Assembly: GCA_944321295.1 (NCBI GenBank) | Contig: CALUKU010000001.1 | Coordinates: 124,001 to 188,000, forward strand | DNA from: an uncultured Prevotella sp. | Lineage (GTDB): Bacteria > Bacteroidota > Bacteroidia > Bacteroidales > Bacteroidaceae | Direction of reading: 5' to 3' | DNA length: 64,000 nucleotides | The notes under the pieces: generated by a model | The model's input: only the letters and a program-made list of their open reading frames with translations | What the model was told of the DNA's origin: nothing | Database searches by the model: none | Shown: positions 1 to 9,508 of the stretch, piece after piece | Layout of the letters: each line of letters begins with the position of its first letter | How positions within the stretch are numbered: the stretch's first letter is position 1 | Made by a program: the position numbers and the translations under genes

Positions 1-1532
1 CTTACAACGCTGACGATTTCGGATTATTCATAGGTCTTTGTCATTATCCTGCCGCAAAGCATGAGAAAGGGGAGATGCGTTTCATATATGATTGGGATAC
101 AAAAGAGTATCACGGGAAAATACCTGAGGCTGCTGAAACTTATAATGTTATCGGTAATATTAACGAATACCAGGTAACAATAGCGGAAACTACATTCGGC
201 GGACGTGAAGAAATGATTGATACTACGGGTATTCTTGATTACGGTTCACTCATCTATATTGCCCTTCAACGCTCAAAAAGCGCACGTGAAGCAATTAAGG
301 TAATGACGTCGCTGGCAGAAACTTACGGATATTGTTCTGCAGGTGAAACATTCTCAATATGTGATACCAATGAGGCATGGATAATGGAAATGCTGGGTAA
401 AGGTCCGGGAAGTAAAGGCGTAGTATGGGTGGCTGTGCGTATACCGGACAATGCCATATGCGCCCATGCGAACCAAAGCCGCATAAGAACGTTTAATCAA
501 AAAGACAAGAAGAATGTCATGTTCTCAAAAGATTGCATTGCTTTCGCACGTAGTAAGGGATGGTATGGCGGCAGGGACGAAGATTTCAGTTTTTGTGATA
601 TCTACGCAAGTCCTGACTTTTCCGCACGCCGCTTTTGTGAGGCCCGTGTTTGGAGCTTTTTCAATCATTTTTCCGACGAAATGGATAGATATTTGCATTA
701 TGCGGAAGGAAAGATTAAATCAGCAGAGCCAATGCCACTTTGGATTATTCCGAATAAGAAAGTAAGCCTTCAGGATGTGCGTGATTGCATGCGTGACCAT
801 TATGAGGGTACGCCTTTTGCGCTTGACAACGACCCAGGGAAAGGCTTATGGGAAATGCCATATCGCCCGTCACCGCTTACATATAAGGTTGACGGCAAAG
901 AATATTTTAACGAGCGCCCCATATCAACACAGCAATCCGGCTTTTCTTACATAGCCCAACTTCGCTCATGGTTGCCTCGTCAAGTGGGAGGCATATTGTG
1001 GTTTGGCAACGATGACGGCAACATGGTTGCTTATACTCCGATATATTGCGGAAATACGGTTCAGCCAGAGTGTTACAATACACCAGGTGCCGACGCCGTA
1101 ACATTCAGTGATAAAAATGCCTTTTGGGTGTGCAATTGGGTTAGCAATATGGTTTATCCGCGATATTCAATGATGTTCGGTTCGCTAAGGCAAGTAAGGG
1201 ACTCGCTTGAAGTTAGTTATGACTTGGCGCAACCAGCAATTGAAACAAAAGCTTGTGAATTATACAAAGACAATCCCGCAGAAGCTGTAAAATTCTTAAA
1301 TGGTTACAGTAATAAAAAGGCTGCAGAGATGTTGGAAAGATGGAAACAGTTGGCAATTTATTTAATAGTCAAATATAATGACATGACAATAAAGCCTGAA
1401 GAGAATGGCCGTTTTAAGCGTACGACAACAGGTAATGGCGCAAGGGTCATGAGGCCGGGTATGCCGGAAAAGGCTGCACGTGAGATAATTCGTTTGACAG
1501 GTGATAAGTATGCAGTTCCAACAGATAACTGA
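1..1532 (+). CDS. C69-family dipeptidase, 5' end outside window
   Basis: Peptidase family C69/U34 (PepD-like) dipeptidase, an Ntn-hydrolase type enzyme that hydrolyses dipeptides. The frame is open from base 3, so about 24 residues lie before the first in-window Met at base 75, and the true start is upstream. The N-terminal nucleophilic Cys expected for the family is therefore not in the window. Family-like segments include FGGREEMIDTTG, a SAGETFSICDTNEAWIMEMLG block and the AHANQSRIRTF block. Bacteroidetes members are usually about 540-560 aa and often carry a signal peptide; roughly 510 aa are visible. A strong hairpin terminator follows 30 bases after the stop. Confidence 0.88.
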   Translation, partial: YNADDFGLFIGLCHYPAAKHEKGEMRFIYDWDTKEYHGKIPEAAETYNVIGNINEYQVTIAETTFGGREEMIDTTGILDYGSLIYIALQRSKSAREAIKVMTSLAETYGYCSAGETFSICDTNEAWIMEMLGKGPGSKGVVWVAVRIPDNAICAHANQSRIRTFNQKDKKNVMFSKDCIAFARSKGWYGGRDEDFSFCDIYASPDFSARRFCEARVWSFFNHFSDEMDRYLHYAEGKIKSAEPMPLWIIPNKKVSLQDVRDCMRDHYEGTPFALDNDPGKGLWEMPYRPSPLTYKVDGKEYFNERPISTQQSGFSYIAQLRSWLPRQVGGILWFGNDDGNMVAYTPIYCGNTVQPECYNTPGADAVTFSDKNAFWVCNWVSNMVYPRYSMMFGSLRQVRDSLEVSYDLAQPAIETKACELYKDNPAEAVKFLNGYSNKKAAEMLERWKQLAIYLIVKYNDMTIKPEENGRFKRTTTGNGARVMRPGMPEKAAREIIRLTGDKYAVPTDN

Positions 1533-1561
1533 TAAGTAAGACAAATTGACTTAATAAAAAT

Positions 1562-1591
1562 AAAAGCAGACATCTGATGATGTCTGCTTTT
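1562..1591. terminator. Bidirectional hairpin terminator
   Basis: Perfect 13-bp inverted repeat (1562-1574 with 1579-1591, core GCAGACATC) with a TGAT loop, A-rich on one side and T-rich on the other. It lies between the convergent dipeptidase gene and the two minus-strand tRNA genes and can serve both. Confidence 0.85.
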
Positions 1592-1632
1592 TTAATTATT
1601 GATGATGATGAATTTCTATTGTTGTTAATTCG

Positions 1633-1705
1633 AGCGGTAAACGAGGCTCGAACTCGCGACCCCCAGCTTGGGAAGCTAGTGCTCTACCAACTGAGCTATT
1701 ACCGC
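1633..1705 (-). tRNA. tRNA-Gly (anticodon CCC)
   Basis: Read on the minus strand: acceptor GCGGTAA pairs with TTACCGC, D arm GCTC-AGTTGGTA-GAGC, anticodon stem CTAGC/GCTGG around loop TTCCCAA (anticodon CCC, decodes GGG), T arm GCGAG-TTCGAGC-CTCGT. The discriminator is U, as usual for tRNA-Gly. CCA is not encoded. It is 19 bases downstream of tRNA-Thr and probably co-transcribed with it. Confidence 0.95.
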
Positions 1706-1724
1706 AAAAAACTTATCTCTTATG

Positions 1725-1797
1725 AGCCGATACCGGGACTCGAACCCGGGACCTATTCATTACGAATGAATTGCTCTACCAACTGAGCCATATCGGC
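1725..1797 (-). tRNA. tRNA-Thr (anticodon CGT)
   Basis: Read on the minus strand: acceptor GCCGATA pairs with TATCGGC, D arm GCTC-AGTTGGTA-GAGC, anticodon stem ATTCA/TGAAT around loop TTCGTAA (anticodon CGT, decodes ACG), T arm CCGGG-TTCGAGT-CCCGG. CCA is not encoded. A TAnnTTTG-type -7 box (TACCTTTG on the minus strand, 1815-1822) lies just upstream and is the likely promoter for both tRNAs, although no clear -33 TTG is visible. Confidence 0.95.
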
Positions 1798-1905
1798 TTT
1801 GTTTTTTGACGGTGCAAAGGTAGTAATTTTTATCAACTTAAGTGAAAGACTTGTTATTAAAATGTCGTATTTTAACTTATTTTTTCAATTAGGGGCGTCA
1901 GTGTT

Positions 1906-4710
1906 TCACATTTTCTTTTTCAAATACTCACCGGTAACACTTTCTTTGCATTTCACGATATCTTCTGGCGTTCCAGTGAAAACAAGATGTCCGCCTTTAT
2001 CTCCGCCGCCAGGACCGAGGTCGATAATGTAGTCAGCGCACTTTGCAACGTCAAGATTATGTTCGATTACTATCACAGAATGGCCATGCATTATGAGTGC
2101 GTCAAATGCCTTCAAGAGTTTCTTTATGTCATGGAAATGCAATCCGGTTGTAGGTTCGTCAAAGATAAATAGGGTAGGGTCGCATTTTTCTTGTCCCAAG
2201 AAGTAGGCTAATTTCACACGTTGATTTTCGCCTCCCGACAGTGTCGACGAACTTTGTCCTAATTTTACGTAACCCAATCCGACATCATCAAGCGACTTTA
2301 ATTTACGTGCTATTGTTTCCTGTCCGTTTTGCGCGAAAAAGTCAATGGCTTCTTTTACAGTCATTTCCAATACGTCATATATGTTCTTTCCGCAAAAACG
2401 GACGTCAAGAACGTCAGACTTGAACCTCTTTCCATGACATGCGTCACACTGGAGTTCCAAATCTGCCATAAATTGCATCTCAACCGTAATCACACCTGTG
2501 CCCTTGCATGTTTCGCAACGTCCGCCGTCAGTATTGAATGAGAAATATTGTGCGGTAAATCCCATTTGTTGTGCCAATGGCTGCTCTGCAAATAGTTGTC
2601 TGATTTCGTCAAAAGCTTTCACATAAGTAACCGGATTAGAGCGCGAACTCTTACCGATGGGGTTTTGGTTTACCATCTCTACATGGCTGATGTCAGCCCA
2701 ATCTCCCTCAAGCGATGCATATTCGCCGGGTAATTCGGCCACCTCGTCAAGCTTTCTCTTTAGTGCAGGATATAGAATTCCCCTTACCAACGACGACTTA
2801 CCAGAACCGCTCACGCCCGTAACGACGTTCAATACATTCAAAGGGAATGTGACGTCAATCCCTTTAAGGTTGTTCATTCGTGCGCCTTTTACTATTATGC
2901 TTTTGTTCCAATGACGACGTTTGGCTGGTATAGGTATCTTGTCAATGTCAAACAAGTATTTTACAGTGTAACTCTTATCATATTTGTCGATTTCGTCGTT
3001 TTTTATTTCCGACGGAACACCTTGGTAAACCACTTCGCCGCCGTGAGTTCCTGCGTCAGGCCCAAGGTCAATTAAGTAATCAGCCGCCCTGATGATGTCC
3101 TCGTCATGTTCTACCACTATGACGGTGTTGCCGAGCGACTGCAATTCCTTCAATACATGAATGAGCTTATACGTGTCTTTGCTATGCAGCCCAATGCTCG
3201 GTTCATCCAGAATATACAAAGAACCGATAAGACTGCTGCCCAATGCAGTGGTGAGGTTGATGCGCTGGCTTTCGCCGCCGCTAAGACTGTTTGAGGGACG
3301 GTTCAACGTAAGATAGCCAAGACCAACGTCAACCAAAAAGCGCAGCCTGTTTTTTATTTCAGTCATCAGCCTCTTGCTTATTTCAGCTTCGTGCGGCTCC
3401 AACACCAAATCGTCAAACCATTTCTTCAAACTTACGACAGGCATTTCTACAAGGTTGCTTATGCTCTTGCCGTTGATTTTTACGTAGTTGGATTCTTTCT
3501 TCAGCCTCGTTCCCTTGCATGCAGGACATTTTGTGCGACCGCGATAACGGCTCATCATCACCCTGTATTGGATTTTGTATTGATTGTCCTTAAGCATTTG
3601 GAAGAACGAATCTATGCAAACCCTTTCCGTCGGTTGCAGGTGTTCTTGGCAAGGCAAGCCATGCCAAAGCCATTCCTTGTGCTTTGACGAAAGGTTATAA
3701 TAAGGCTCAAAGATCGGAAATTCGTCTTTTGCTGCCTGCAGACAAAACTCATCTTTCCACTTTTCCATTTTTTCCCCATGCCAGCATTGTACGCATCCGT
3801 CATACACACTCAGTGAAGGATTGGGCACAACAAGCTTTTCGTCAATACCGATAATATTGCCGAAACCTTCGCAAACAGGGCATGCGCCGATAGGGGAGTT
3901 GAACGAAAACATGTTGTCGTTAGGCTCTTCAAAACGTATTCCGTCAGCCTCAAACTTATCTGAGAAATCGTAGGTGATGTTCGATGGTACAAATACGACT
4001 CTGCAAGAACCGTCACCCTCAAAAAATGCAGTTTCAACAGAATCATTTATACGCGAAATCGTATCCGACGAATCATCAACCGAAAGCCTGTCGATCAATA
4101 TATAAACATCCTCCGGGCGGATCTTATCCGCCATGGCTATTGCGTCTTCAATATTTACGAATTCGCCATTATGATAAATACGTGAAAATCCCTGCTGCAA
4201 ATAAATCTGCAACTGTCGTTCAAGCGTGTTGTTTTCGTTGACATGCAAGCGTGACAATATAACAAATTTAGTGCCTCGTGAAAAGGAGAATATACATTTA
4301 AGAATGTCTTCGGACGTGTGACGCTTCACTTCAACGCCGCTGACTGGTGAATACGTCCGGCCAATCCTTGCGTATAACATTCGCAGGTAATCGTAGATTT
4401 CAGTGCTCGTGCCTACGGTTGAGCGAGGATTGCGTGTGTTAACTTTTTGCTCAACTGCAATAGCGGGCGGCAATCCTTTTATATAGTCAAAGTCAGGTTT
4501 GTTCATTCGTCCTAAGAACTGCCTGGCGTATGCCGATAGGCTTTCGACATATCTGCGTTGTCCTTCAGCGTAGAGGGTGTTGAAAGCCAAAGACGATTTG
4601 CCCGAACCTGACACGCCGGTAACGACGATGAACTTATTGTGTGGGATATTAATCGAAATATTTTTAAGGTTGTTAACCCTGACGTTTTTTATTTCAATGA
4701 AATCTGCCAT
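1906..4710 (-). CDS. uvrA: Excinuclease ABC subunit A
   Basis: UvrA, the damage-recognition ATPase of nucleotide excision repair; it dimerises, scans DNA and loads UvrB. The protein is 934 aa, normal for the family. The first P-loop GVSGSGKSS is at residues 32-40, followed by the UvrA-specific RRYVESLSAYARQFLG segment. Zinc-finger cysteines are visible in CPVCEGFG and CPACKGTRL and, in the second half, CETCKGTG and CDACHGKRF. ABC signatures LSGGESQR and LSGGENQR and a second GVSGSGKSS complete the two ATPase modules. Transcribed alone; the next minus-strand gene upstream, the glucosaminidase, ends 173 bases before its start. Bacteroidetes genomes often carry more than one uvrA paralogue, so this may not be the only copy. 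Confidence 0.97.
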   Translation of the reverse strand: MADFIEIKNVRVNNLKNISINIPHNKFIVVTGVSGSGKSSLAFNTLYAEGQRRYVESLSAYARQFLGRMNKPDFDYIKGLPPAIAVEQKVNTRNPRSTVGTSTEIYDYLRMLYARIGRTYSPVSGVEVKRHTSEDILKCIFSFSRGTKFVILSRLHVNENNTLERQLQIYLQQGFSRIYHNGEFVNIEDAIAMADKIRPEDVYILIDRLSVDDSSDTISRINDSVETAFFEGDGSCRVVFVPSNITYDFSDKFEADGIRFEEPNDNMFSFNSPIGACPVCEGFGNIIGIDEKLVVPNPSLSVYDGCVQCWHGEKMEKWKDEFCLQAAKDEFPIFEPYYNLSSKHKEWLWHGLPCQEHLQPTERVCIDSFFQMLKDNQYKIQYRVMMSRYRGRTKCPACKGTRLKKESNYVKINGKSISNLVEMPVVSLKKWFDDLVLEPHEAEISKRLMTEIKNRLRFLVDVGLGYLTLNRPSNSLSGGESQRINLTTALGSSLIGSLYILDEPSIGLHSKDTYKLIHVLKELQSLGNTVIVVEHDEDIIRAADYLIDLGPDAGTHGGEVVYQGVPSEIKNDEIDKYDKSYTVKYLFDIDKIPIPAKRRHWNKSIIVKGARMNNLKGIDVTFPLNVLNVVTGVSGSGKSSLVRGILYPALKRKLDEVAELPGEYASLEGDWADISHVEMVNQNPIGKSSRSNPVTYVKAFDEIRQLFAEQPLAQQMGFTAQYFSFNTDGGRCETCKGTGVITVEMQFMADLELQCDACHGKRFKSDVLDVRFCGKNIYDVLEMTVKEAIDFFAQNGQETIARKLKSLDDVGLGYVKLGQSSSTLSGGENQRVKLAYFLGQEKCDPTLFIFDEPTTGLHFHDIKKLLKAFDALIMHGHSVIVIEHNLDVAKCADYIIDLGPGGGDKGGHLVFTGTPEDIVKCKESVTGEYLKKKM

Positions 4711-4883
4711 TTCTTAATCATTTATGCTTATATTTGCGCCGCAGCTTTGTCGGGTGAGGTAGTACAAGCCAATGTTAAATGTTTGAAACCGCTATTTATC
4801 ATAATGCCCGTTAGTTGATAAATAGGCGCTTATAAACACCTATATCAACGTTGGCAGTTTATTAGAATCAATATTAGTCCAAA

Positions 4884-5798
4884 TCATCTTACACGCAACA
4901 GGTCGCCGACCTTAATTGAGTAATCAGGATCCAAGTCGTTCATCTTATAAAGACTTGACAACCTTATTCCATAATATTGCGCAATCGAATACATACTTTC
5001 ACCGGCTTTAACCCTGTGAGGACGCTTCTTGTAAACTTTCTCAGCTTTTTTCTGTTTCTTTTTCAGGTAGATAATCTCTCCGGGCACGAGTTCGTCGTCC
5101 CGGTCACGCTCGTTATACTTGGCAAGTTTCTTGTATGAAATGCCAACTTCGTTGGCTATCGACCTGAACGTATCGCCTTGCCTTGCTTTTAGGTAATAAT
5201 TCTTATTATAGATATGTATCGGATGCAGCCCCATGCCGCCGGCTATGCCTTTGACCGACGAACGTTCCACCATAAACCTGTCATACCTGCTGGCCTTGTC
5301 ATAACGATGCAGCTTGTATAGCTCAATTATGCCGATAAGCTGCTTGGCGTATGCCGGATTAGTGGCATATCCGCAACGCTTAAGCCCGCGTGCCCAGCCC
5401 TTATAATCAGTCCTTTTCAACTTAAACAGGCTTCTGTATCTCGGCTGGCGTGACAGGAACCGGCTATGGTCTTCATAGCTTTCGTGCACGTCACGATAAA
5501 CCCTGAAACATTCATTCTTGGCGTCATCGTCATGCCGTGTAGTGGCTCCATCCCAATCATGACACTTTATCCCGAAATGGTTATTGCTTTTAAGTGCCAG
5601 CTTGCTCATTCCCGCACCGCTCTCGAGCAGGCCCTGCGCCAACGTGATGCTTGCGGGAATGTCGTATTTCAGCATTTCCGCAATGGCTAAATCCTTATAT
5701 TGGTCAATGTAGGCTTGGTAGCGCGAGTTCCATCTCATTTGGGCACATAAAGACGTGCTAACCAACAAAACTAAACCTATTATCAATAACCTTTTCAT
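4884..5798 (-). CDS. Glucosaminidase (GH73) with two LysM domains
   Basis: Exported peptidoglycan hydrolase. Residues 1-19 (MKRLLIIGLVLLVSTSLCAQ) are a signal peptide. Residues about 25-165 form a mannosyl-glycoprotein endo-beta-N-acetylglucosaminidase (GH73) domain with the expected catalytic Glu in AQGLLESGAG and the SNNHFGIKC motif. Two C-terminal LysM peptidoglycan-binding modules follow, one around YYLKARQGDTFRSIANEVG and one around HRVKAGESMYSIAQYYG. The role is cell-wall turnover in the periplasm or at the outer-membrane face. 304 aa, complete. An imperfect hairpin at 4814-4849 lies after the stop, before uvrA. Confidence 0.92.
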   Translation of the reverse strand: MKRLLIIGLVLLVSTSLCAQMRWNSRYQAYIDQYKDLAIAEMLKYDIPASITLAQGLLESGAGMSKLALKSNNHFGIKCHDWDGATTRHDDDAKNECFRVYRDVHESYEDHSRFLSRQPRYRSLFKLKRTDYKGWARGLKRCGYATNPAYAKQLIGIIELYKLHRYDKASRYDRFMVERSSVKGIAGGMGLHPIHIYNKNYYLKARQGDTFRSIANEVGISYKKLAKYNERDRDDELVPGEIIYLKKKQKKAEKVYKKRPHRVKAGESMYSIAQYYGIRLSSLYKMNDLDPDYSIKVGDLLRVR

Positions 5799-5914
5799 GT
5801 GTCACGTTCAAATTTATGCAAAATTAAGGCAAATCTGTATGTTTACAAAATTTTAGTTGATAAAATTCCCTAATGTCGCCCACATTATATATTTTTGCAT
5901 GAAAATGCTAAATT

Positions 5915-6298
5915 ATGGAAATAGGAATAAAAAACACTTTGGAAATAACCGTAACCGGCAACCTTACTGCGGCTGCCGTAGGCAGCGGTACGCTTAACGT
6001 TTACGCCACTCCGGCAATGATTGCGCTTATTGAGGAAACAGCCTGGAAGAGCGTTGCGCCTTACCTGGAAGAAGGACAATCGACTGTTGGCACAAGACTC
6101 GACGTAAGCCACGTCGCCCCTACCCCTTTGGGCATGACTGTCAGATGTGAAACAGAGTTGACGGAAGTTGACGGCCGCAGGTTGGTTTTTGCCGTAAACG
6201 TGTACGACGAAGCAGGACTTATCGGCAAGGGAACGCACGAACGGTTTATCATAATGTCGGAAAAATTTCAAGCAAAAGCCGATTCAAAAAAGTCGTAA
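5915..6298 (+). CDS. Thioesterase, fluoroacetyl-CoA thioesterase-like (FlK fold)
   Basis: A 127-aa single hot-dog-fold protein of the FlK-like thioesterase group. The pattern LTAAAVGSGTLNVYATPAMIALIEETAWKS is typical, with a helix carrying EET and a later VGTRLDVSHVAPTPLG segment; in FlK the equivalent Thr, Glu and His residues are catalytic. The natural substrate in Bacteroidales is unknown; an acyl-CoA is assumed from the family. It is divergent from the glucosaminidase, with about 115 bases between. A 22-bp-period repeat array and the alcohol dehydrogenase gene follow. Confidence 0.8.
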   Translation: MEIGIKNTLEITVTGNLTAAAVGSGTLNVYATPAMIALIEETAWKSVAPYLEEGQSTVGTRLDVSHVAPTPLGMTVRCETELTEVDGRRLVFAVNVYDEAGLIGKGTHERFIIMSEKFQAKADSKKS

Positions 6299-6381
6299 CC
6301 GAGCCTCCGTTTGTTTAAAATCACGTTGATTGTCGGACGTTTCATGCCGCCGTCGTAACATCATGATAACCAATGAAATAC

Positions 6382-6469
6382 AAAAGGCCGCTTTTCGTGT
6401 CGTAAAAGGCTGCTTTTCATCGTGTAAACGGCCGCTTTTCGCATGATAAACGGTTGCCTTTCACGAATG
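6382..6469. repeat. 22-bp-period intergenic array, 4 units
   Basis: Four adjoining 22-base units start at 6382, 6404, 6426 and 6448. Each begins AAA(A/C)GG, has a GC core, then (T/C)TTTC and a 7-base linker (gtgtcgt, atcgtgt, gcatgat, acgaatg). The intergenic stretch 6299-6548 holds no convincing ORF. The same architecture recurs at 14369, 25189, 37186 and 52333. Confidence 0.8.
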
Positions 6470-6548
6470 GAAGACGGACATGCCGCAAAACATGTAAAAA
6501 CAAATTACCTTGACGGAGAAAATGCCGTAATCATCAAACAATAGAATT

Positions 6549-7589
6549 ATGTTAGCATACACATATGTTGGTCATAATAATTTCGCAATGACCGAAAAGC
6601 CTAAGCCGCAACTTAAAGACGAACGCGACGCCATAGTGCGTGTGACGCTCGGCAGTATTTGCACAAGCGACCTTCACATAAAGCACGGCAGCGTGCCGAG
6701 GGCTGTTCCCGGAATAACCGTCGGCCATGAGATGGTGGGCGTTGTGGAGCAAACGGGAAGTGCCGTGAAAAGCGTAAAGCCTGGCGACAGGGTTACCGTA
6801 AACGTTGAAACATTCTGCGGTGAATGTTTTTTCTGTAAGCACGGATACGTCAACAACTGCACTGACGCTGACGGCGGTTGGGCCATCGGTTGCCGTATTG
6901 ACGGTGGACAGGCCGAGTATGTACGCGTGCCGCATGCCGACCAAGGCCTTAACCGCATACCTGACAATGTCAGCGACGAACAAGCGTTGTTCGTTGGCGA
7001 CATTCTCGCCACGGGATTTTGGGCTGCCCGCATATCCGATATTTCAGAACAAGACACCGTGCTGATACTCGGCGCCGGTCCTACAGGCATTTGTACGCTG
7101 TTATGCGTAATGCTGAAACATCCGAAAAACATAATTGTCTGCGAAAAATCCGAAGAACGCATCCGCTTTGTTCGTGAACATTATCCCGAAGTCTTGGTGA
7201 CTACACCCGACTCATGCCGTGAGTTCACTCTGGAAAACAGCAGCCACGGTGGTGCCGACGTCGTAATTGAGGCGGCAGGAGGCGATGATACGTTCAGCAT
7301 GGCATGGCAATGCGCCCGCCCTAACGCAACGGTGACGATTGTTGCGCTCTACGACAAGGCGCAGACACTTCCGCTACCTGACATGTATGGTAAAAATCTG
7401 ACGTTCAAGACCGGAGGTGTTGACGGTTGCGATTGTGCTGAAATATTACGACTCATCGAGCAGGGAAAGATTGACACGACACCGCTGATAACCCATCGCT
7501 TCGCGCTTAACGATATAGAAGAAGCTTACAGGATTTTCGAAAACAAACTTGACGGCGTCATTAAGATCGCAATCAGTGAAAAACGATGA
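6549..7589 (+). CDS. Zinc-dependent alcohol dehydrogenase (MDR family)
   Basis: Medium-chain dehydrogenase/reductase, 346 aa. Catalytic zinc ligands are Cys38 (SICTSD) and the GHE motif His60/Glu61; the structural zinc lobe is C90-x2-C93-x2-C96-x7-C104 (CGECFFC...NNC). The Rossmann NAD(P) motif is LGAGPTGI. This composition fits an NAD(P)-dependent alcohol or polyol dehydrogenase; the substrate cannot be read from sequence. Cytosolic, no signal peptide. Monocistronic: a repeat array lies upstream and an 18-bp hairpin terminator downstream separates it from the convergent leuB. Confidence 0.88.
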   Translation: MLAYTYVGHNNFAMTEKPKPQLKDERDAIVRVTLGSICTSDLHIKHGSVPRAVPGITVGHEMVGVVEQTGSAVKSVKPGDRVTVNVETFCGECFFCKHGYVNNCTDADGGWAIGCRIDGGQAEYVRVPHADQGLNRIPDNVSDEQALFVGDILATGFWAARISDISEQDTVLILGAGPTGICTLLCVMLKHPKNIIVCEKSEERIRFVREHYPEVLVTTPDSCREFTLENSSHGGADVVIEAAGGDDTFSMAWQCARPNATVTIVALYDKAQTLPLPDMYGKNLTFKTGGVDGCDCAEILRLIEQGKIDTTPLITHRFALNDIEEAYRIFENKLDGVIKIAISEKR

Positions 7590-7632
7590 TATGGCGCTGA
7601 ATTAGTCCCGTTTTTTCAGATGAATTCATTAA

Positions 7633-7695
7633 AAAACTTGCTTGACAATGCTGCAAAAAGCTAATATCTGCAAGTGTCATTGTCAAGCAAGTTTT
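7633..7695. terminator. Long perfect hairpin between adh and leuB
   Basis: Perfect 18-bp inverted repeat (7633-7650 with 7678-7695, core CTTGCTTGACAATG) around a 27-base loop. It carries A and T runs at the outer ends, so it can act as a terminator for both convergent genes. The loop is longer than usual for an intrinsic terminator. Confidence 0.75.
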
Positions 7696-7722
7696 AAGCT
7701 ATAATAAATTGATGTTAGCAGA

Positions 7723-8784
7723 TCAGTTATTCTTCACGTAATTAACAATCCACTCTCCCACTTCTTTCGTACCGTAATGTTCACCGCCTTCAACCTGGAT
7801 TTCAGGCGTGCGCACATTGGCTTCAAGCGACGCATCGACGGCTTTTCTTATTAAAGAGCCTTCTTCCTTCAGGTCGAAATGTTCGAAAAGCATTGCCACG
7901 GAGAGTATTTGCGCCAACGGGTTTGCAATATTCTTTCCTGCCGCTTGCGGCCAAGAGCCGTGCACGGGTTCGAATACTGGAGTGCTTTCGCCTGTCGAGG
8001 CGGAAGGAAGCAGGCCCATGCTGCCTGATATGCAGCTGCCTTCGTCGGTAAGTATGTCGCCAAACGTATTCTCGGTCACCATAACGTCAAAGAACGTCGG
8101 CTCTATCAACATTCTCATAGAGGCATTGTCTACGAACATGTAATCGGTCTTAACGTCAGGATATTCCGGTTCAAGCTCTTTGGCTATCTGCCGCCATAAC
8201 CTGCTGGAAGCCAAGACATTGGCCTTATCTACAACCGTAAGGTGGCGTTTGCGCTTGCGTGCGTATTCATAAGCCACACGCAAGATTCGCTCAATCTCTG
8301 GCCTGGTATAATAGTTCGTGTCGTAGGCTTTGTCGTTATCTTGGTATTTCTCACCGAAATACATTCCGCCAGTAAGCTCTCGGATACAAATAAAGTCGGC
8401 ACCTGCTATCAGCTCGTCTTTCAGCGGCGACTTGTGAAGAAGGCACTTGAATGTCTGCACGGGACGTATGTTGGCGAACAAGCCAAGCTTTTTACGCATG
8501 GCCAAAAGTCCCTGTTCCGGACGGACTTTTGCCGTCGGGTCATTGTCGAAACGAGGGTCGCCAACGGCGGCAAAGAGCACGGCGTCAGCCCATTTACATG
8601 TTTCAAACGTTTCATCGGGAAACGGGTTGCCGACCCTATCGATGGCCGCAGCACCGCAAATGGCTTCCTTATATTCAATCGTGTGACCGAATTTTTCCGC
8701 AATGGCGTCTGCCACGGCTATGCCTTGGCTCATGATTTCCGGGCCGATACCGTCGCCGGGAAGCACTGCTATTTTCAAATTCAT
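7723..8784 (-). CDS. leuB: 3-isopropylmalate dehydrogenase
   Basis: NAD-dependent oxidative decarboxylation of 3-isopropylmalate, the third step of leucine synthesis. 353 aa, standard length. It begins [17 protein letters not shown] (dinucleotide-binding start of the isocitrate/isopropylmalate dehydrogenase family) and has the [16 protein letters not shown] and [10 protein letters not shown] motifs that bind Mg and NAD. It is the last gene of the minus-strand leuA-leuC-leuD-leuB series; a gap of 102 bases separates it from leuD. The convergent 18-bp hairpin at 7633-7695 is its likely terminator. Confidence 0.96.
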   Translation of the reverse strand: MNLKIAVLPGDGIGPEIMSQGIAVADAIAEKFGHTIEYKEAICGAAAIDRVGNPFPDETFETCKWADAVLFAAVGDPRFDNDPTAKVRPEQGLLAMRKKLGLFANIRPVQTFKCLLHKSPLKDELIAGADFICIRELTGGMYFGEKYQDNDKAYDTNYYTRPEIERILRVAYEYARKRKRHLTVVDKANVLASSRLWRQIAKELEPEYPDVKTDYMFVDNASMRMLIEPTFFDVMVTENTFGDILTDEGSCISGSMGLLPSASTGESTPVFEPVHGSWPQAAGKNIANPLAQILSVAMLFEHFDLKEEGSLIRKAVDASLEANVRTPEIQVEGGEHYGTKEVGEWIVNYVKNN

Positions 8785-8886
8785 TGTTAAGTATCTATTT
8801 TAAGTTTATACGTTTTGATTTCAATCCTTTGCAAGCATTAACTAAAGTCTAACTCCTAATCGTCGTCAAACTCAATGCGAATAGCA

Positions 8887-9477
8887 TTATTTGTTTTTTA
8901 GTTCCCACTCTTCTATTTTCTGCTTATTTTGCAACAAATAATCGATGTCGTCAAGACCGTTGATTAAGCAGTGTTTCTTATATCCGTTAATTTCGAAGTG
9001 TTCGCTTTTACCTGTCGCCTTATTGGTCACCGTTTGGTTGGGCAAATCTACCTCCACTTCCGTCTTCGGGTCTTTGTTAATGCTATCGAACAGCTCTGCG
9101 AGGAAGTCGTCGCTGACAACCACGGGCAATACAAAATTGTTCAGTTCGTTGTTCTTGTGTATGTCTGCAAAGAAACTGCTTATCACAACCCTGAAGCCAT
9201 ACCCGGCAATGGCCCATGCCGCATGTTCACGGCTTGAACCACAACCGAAATTCTTGCCCGCAACGAGAATGACACCGCCGTATTTCGGGTCGTTGAGTAC
9301 AAAATCCTTTTTTAAGGAACCGTCCTTGTTGTATCTCCAATCCCTGAACAGATTTTCGCCGAAACCTTTTTTGTCGGTTGCTTTCAGAAAACGTGCCGGA
9401 ATGATCTGGTCTGTATCGACGTTTTCCAAAGGCAGTGGAACGCAGGTGCTCGTTATAATATTAAACTTCTGTTTCAT
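8887..9477 (-). CDS. leuD: 3-isopropylmalate dehydratase small subunit
   Basis: Small subunit of isopropylmalate isomerase, working with LeuC to convert 2- to 3-isopropylmalate. From the Met at 9477 the protein is 196 aa and starts [19 protein letters not shown], which matches family N-termini; an in-frame Met at 9522 would add 15 residues and overlap leuC, so it was not chosen. The swivel-domain motifs [13 protein letters not shown] and [13 protein letters not shown] are present. The start lies 32 bases after the leuC stop, consistent with one operon. Confidence 0.96.
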   Translation of the reverse strand: MKQKFNIITSTCVPLPLENVDTDQIIPARFLKATDKKGFGENLFRDWRYNKDGSLKKDFVLNDPKYGGVILVAGKNFGCGSSREHAAWAIAGYGFRVVISSFFADIHKNNELNNFVLPVVVSDDFLAELFDSINKDPKTEVEVDLPNQTVTNKATGKSEHFEINGYKKHCLINGLDDIDYLLQNKQKIEEWELKNK

Positions 9478-9508
9478 CTTCAACAAATTTTGAGCCTTAA
9501 AACATTTT

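Noticed and set aside
4814..4849. Hairpin GTTGATA...TATCAAC between glucosaminidase and uvrA
   Set aside because: The stem needs a two-base bulge and is not followed by a T run, so I do not call it as a terminator.
5885..6271. 128-aa ORF antisense to the thioesterase gene
   Set aside because: Composition is not protein-like, no family is recognised, and the opposite strand encodes a clear hot-dog thioesterase.
6382..6469. CRISPR array
   Set aside because: Units are 22 bases with 7-base linkers, the repeats are degenerate, and no cas gene is in the window; linkers are far too short for spacers.
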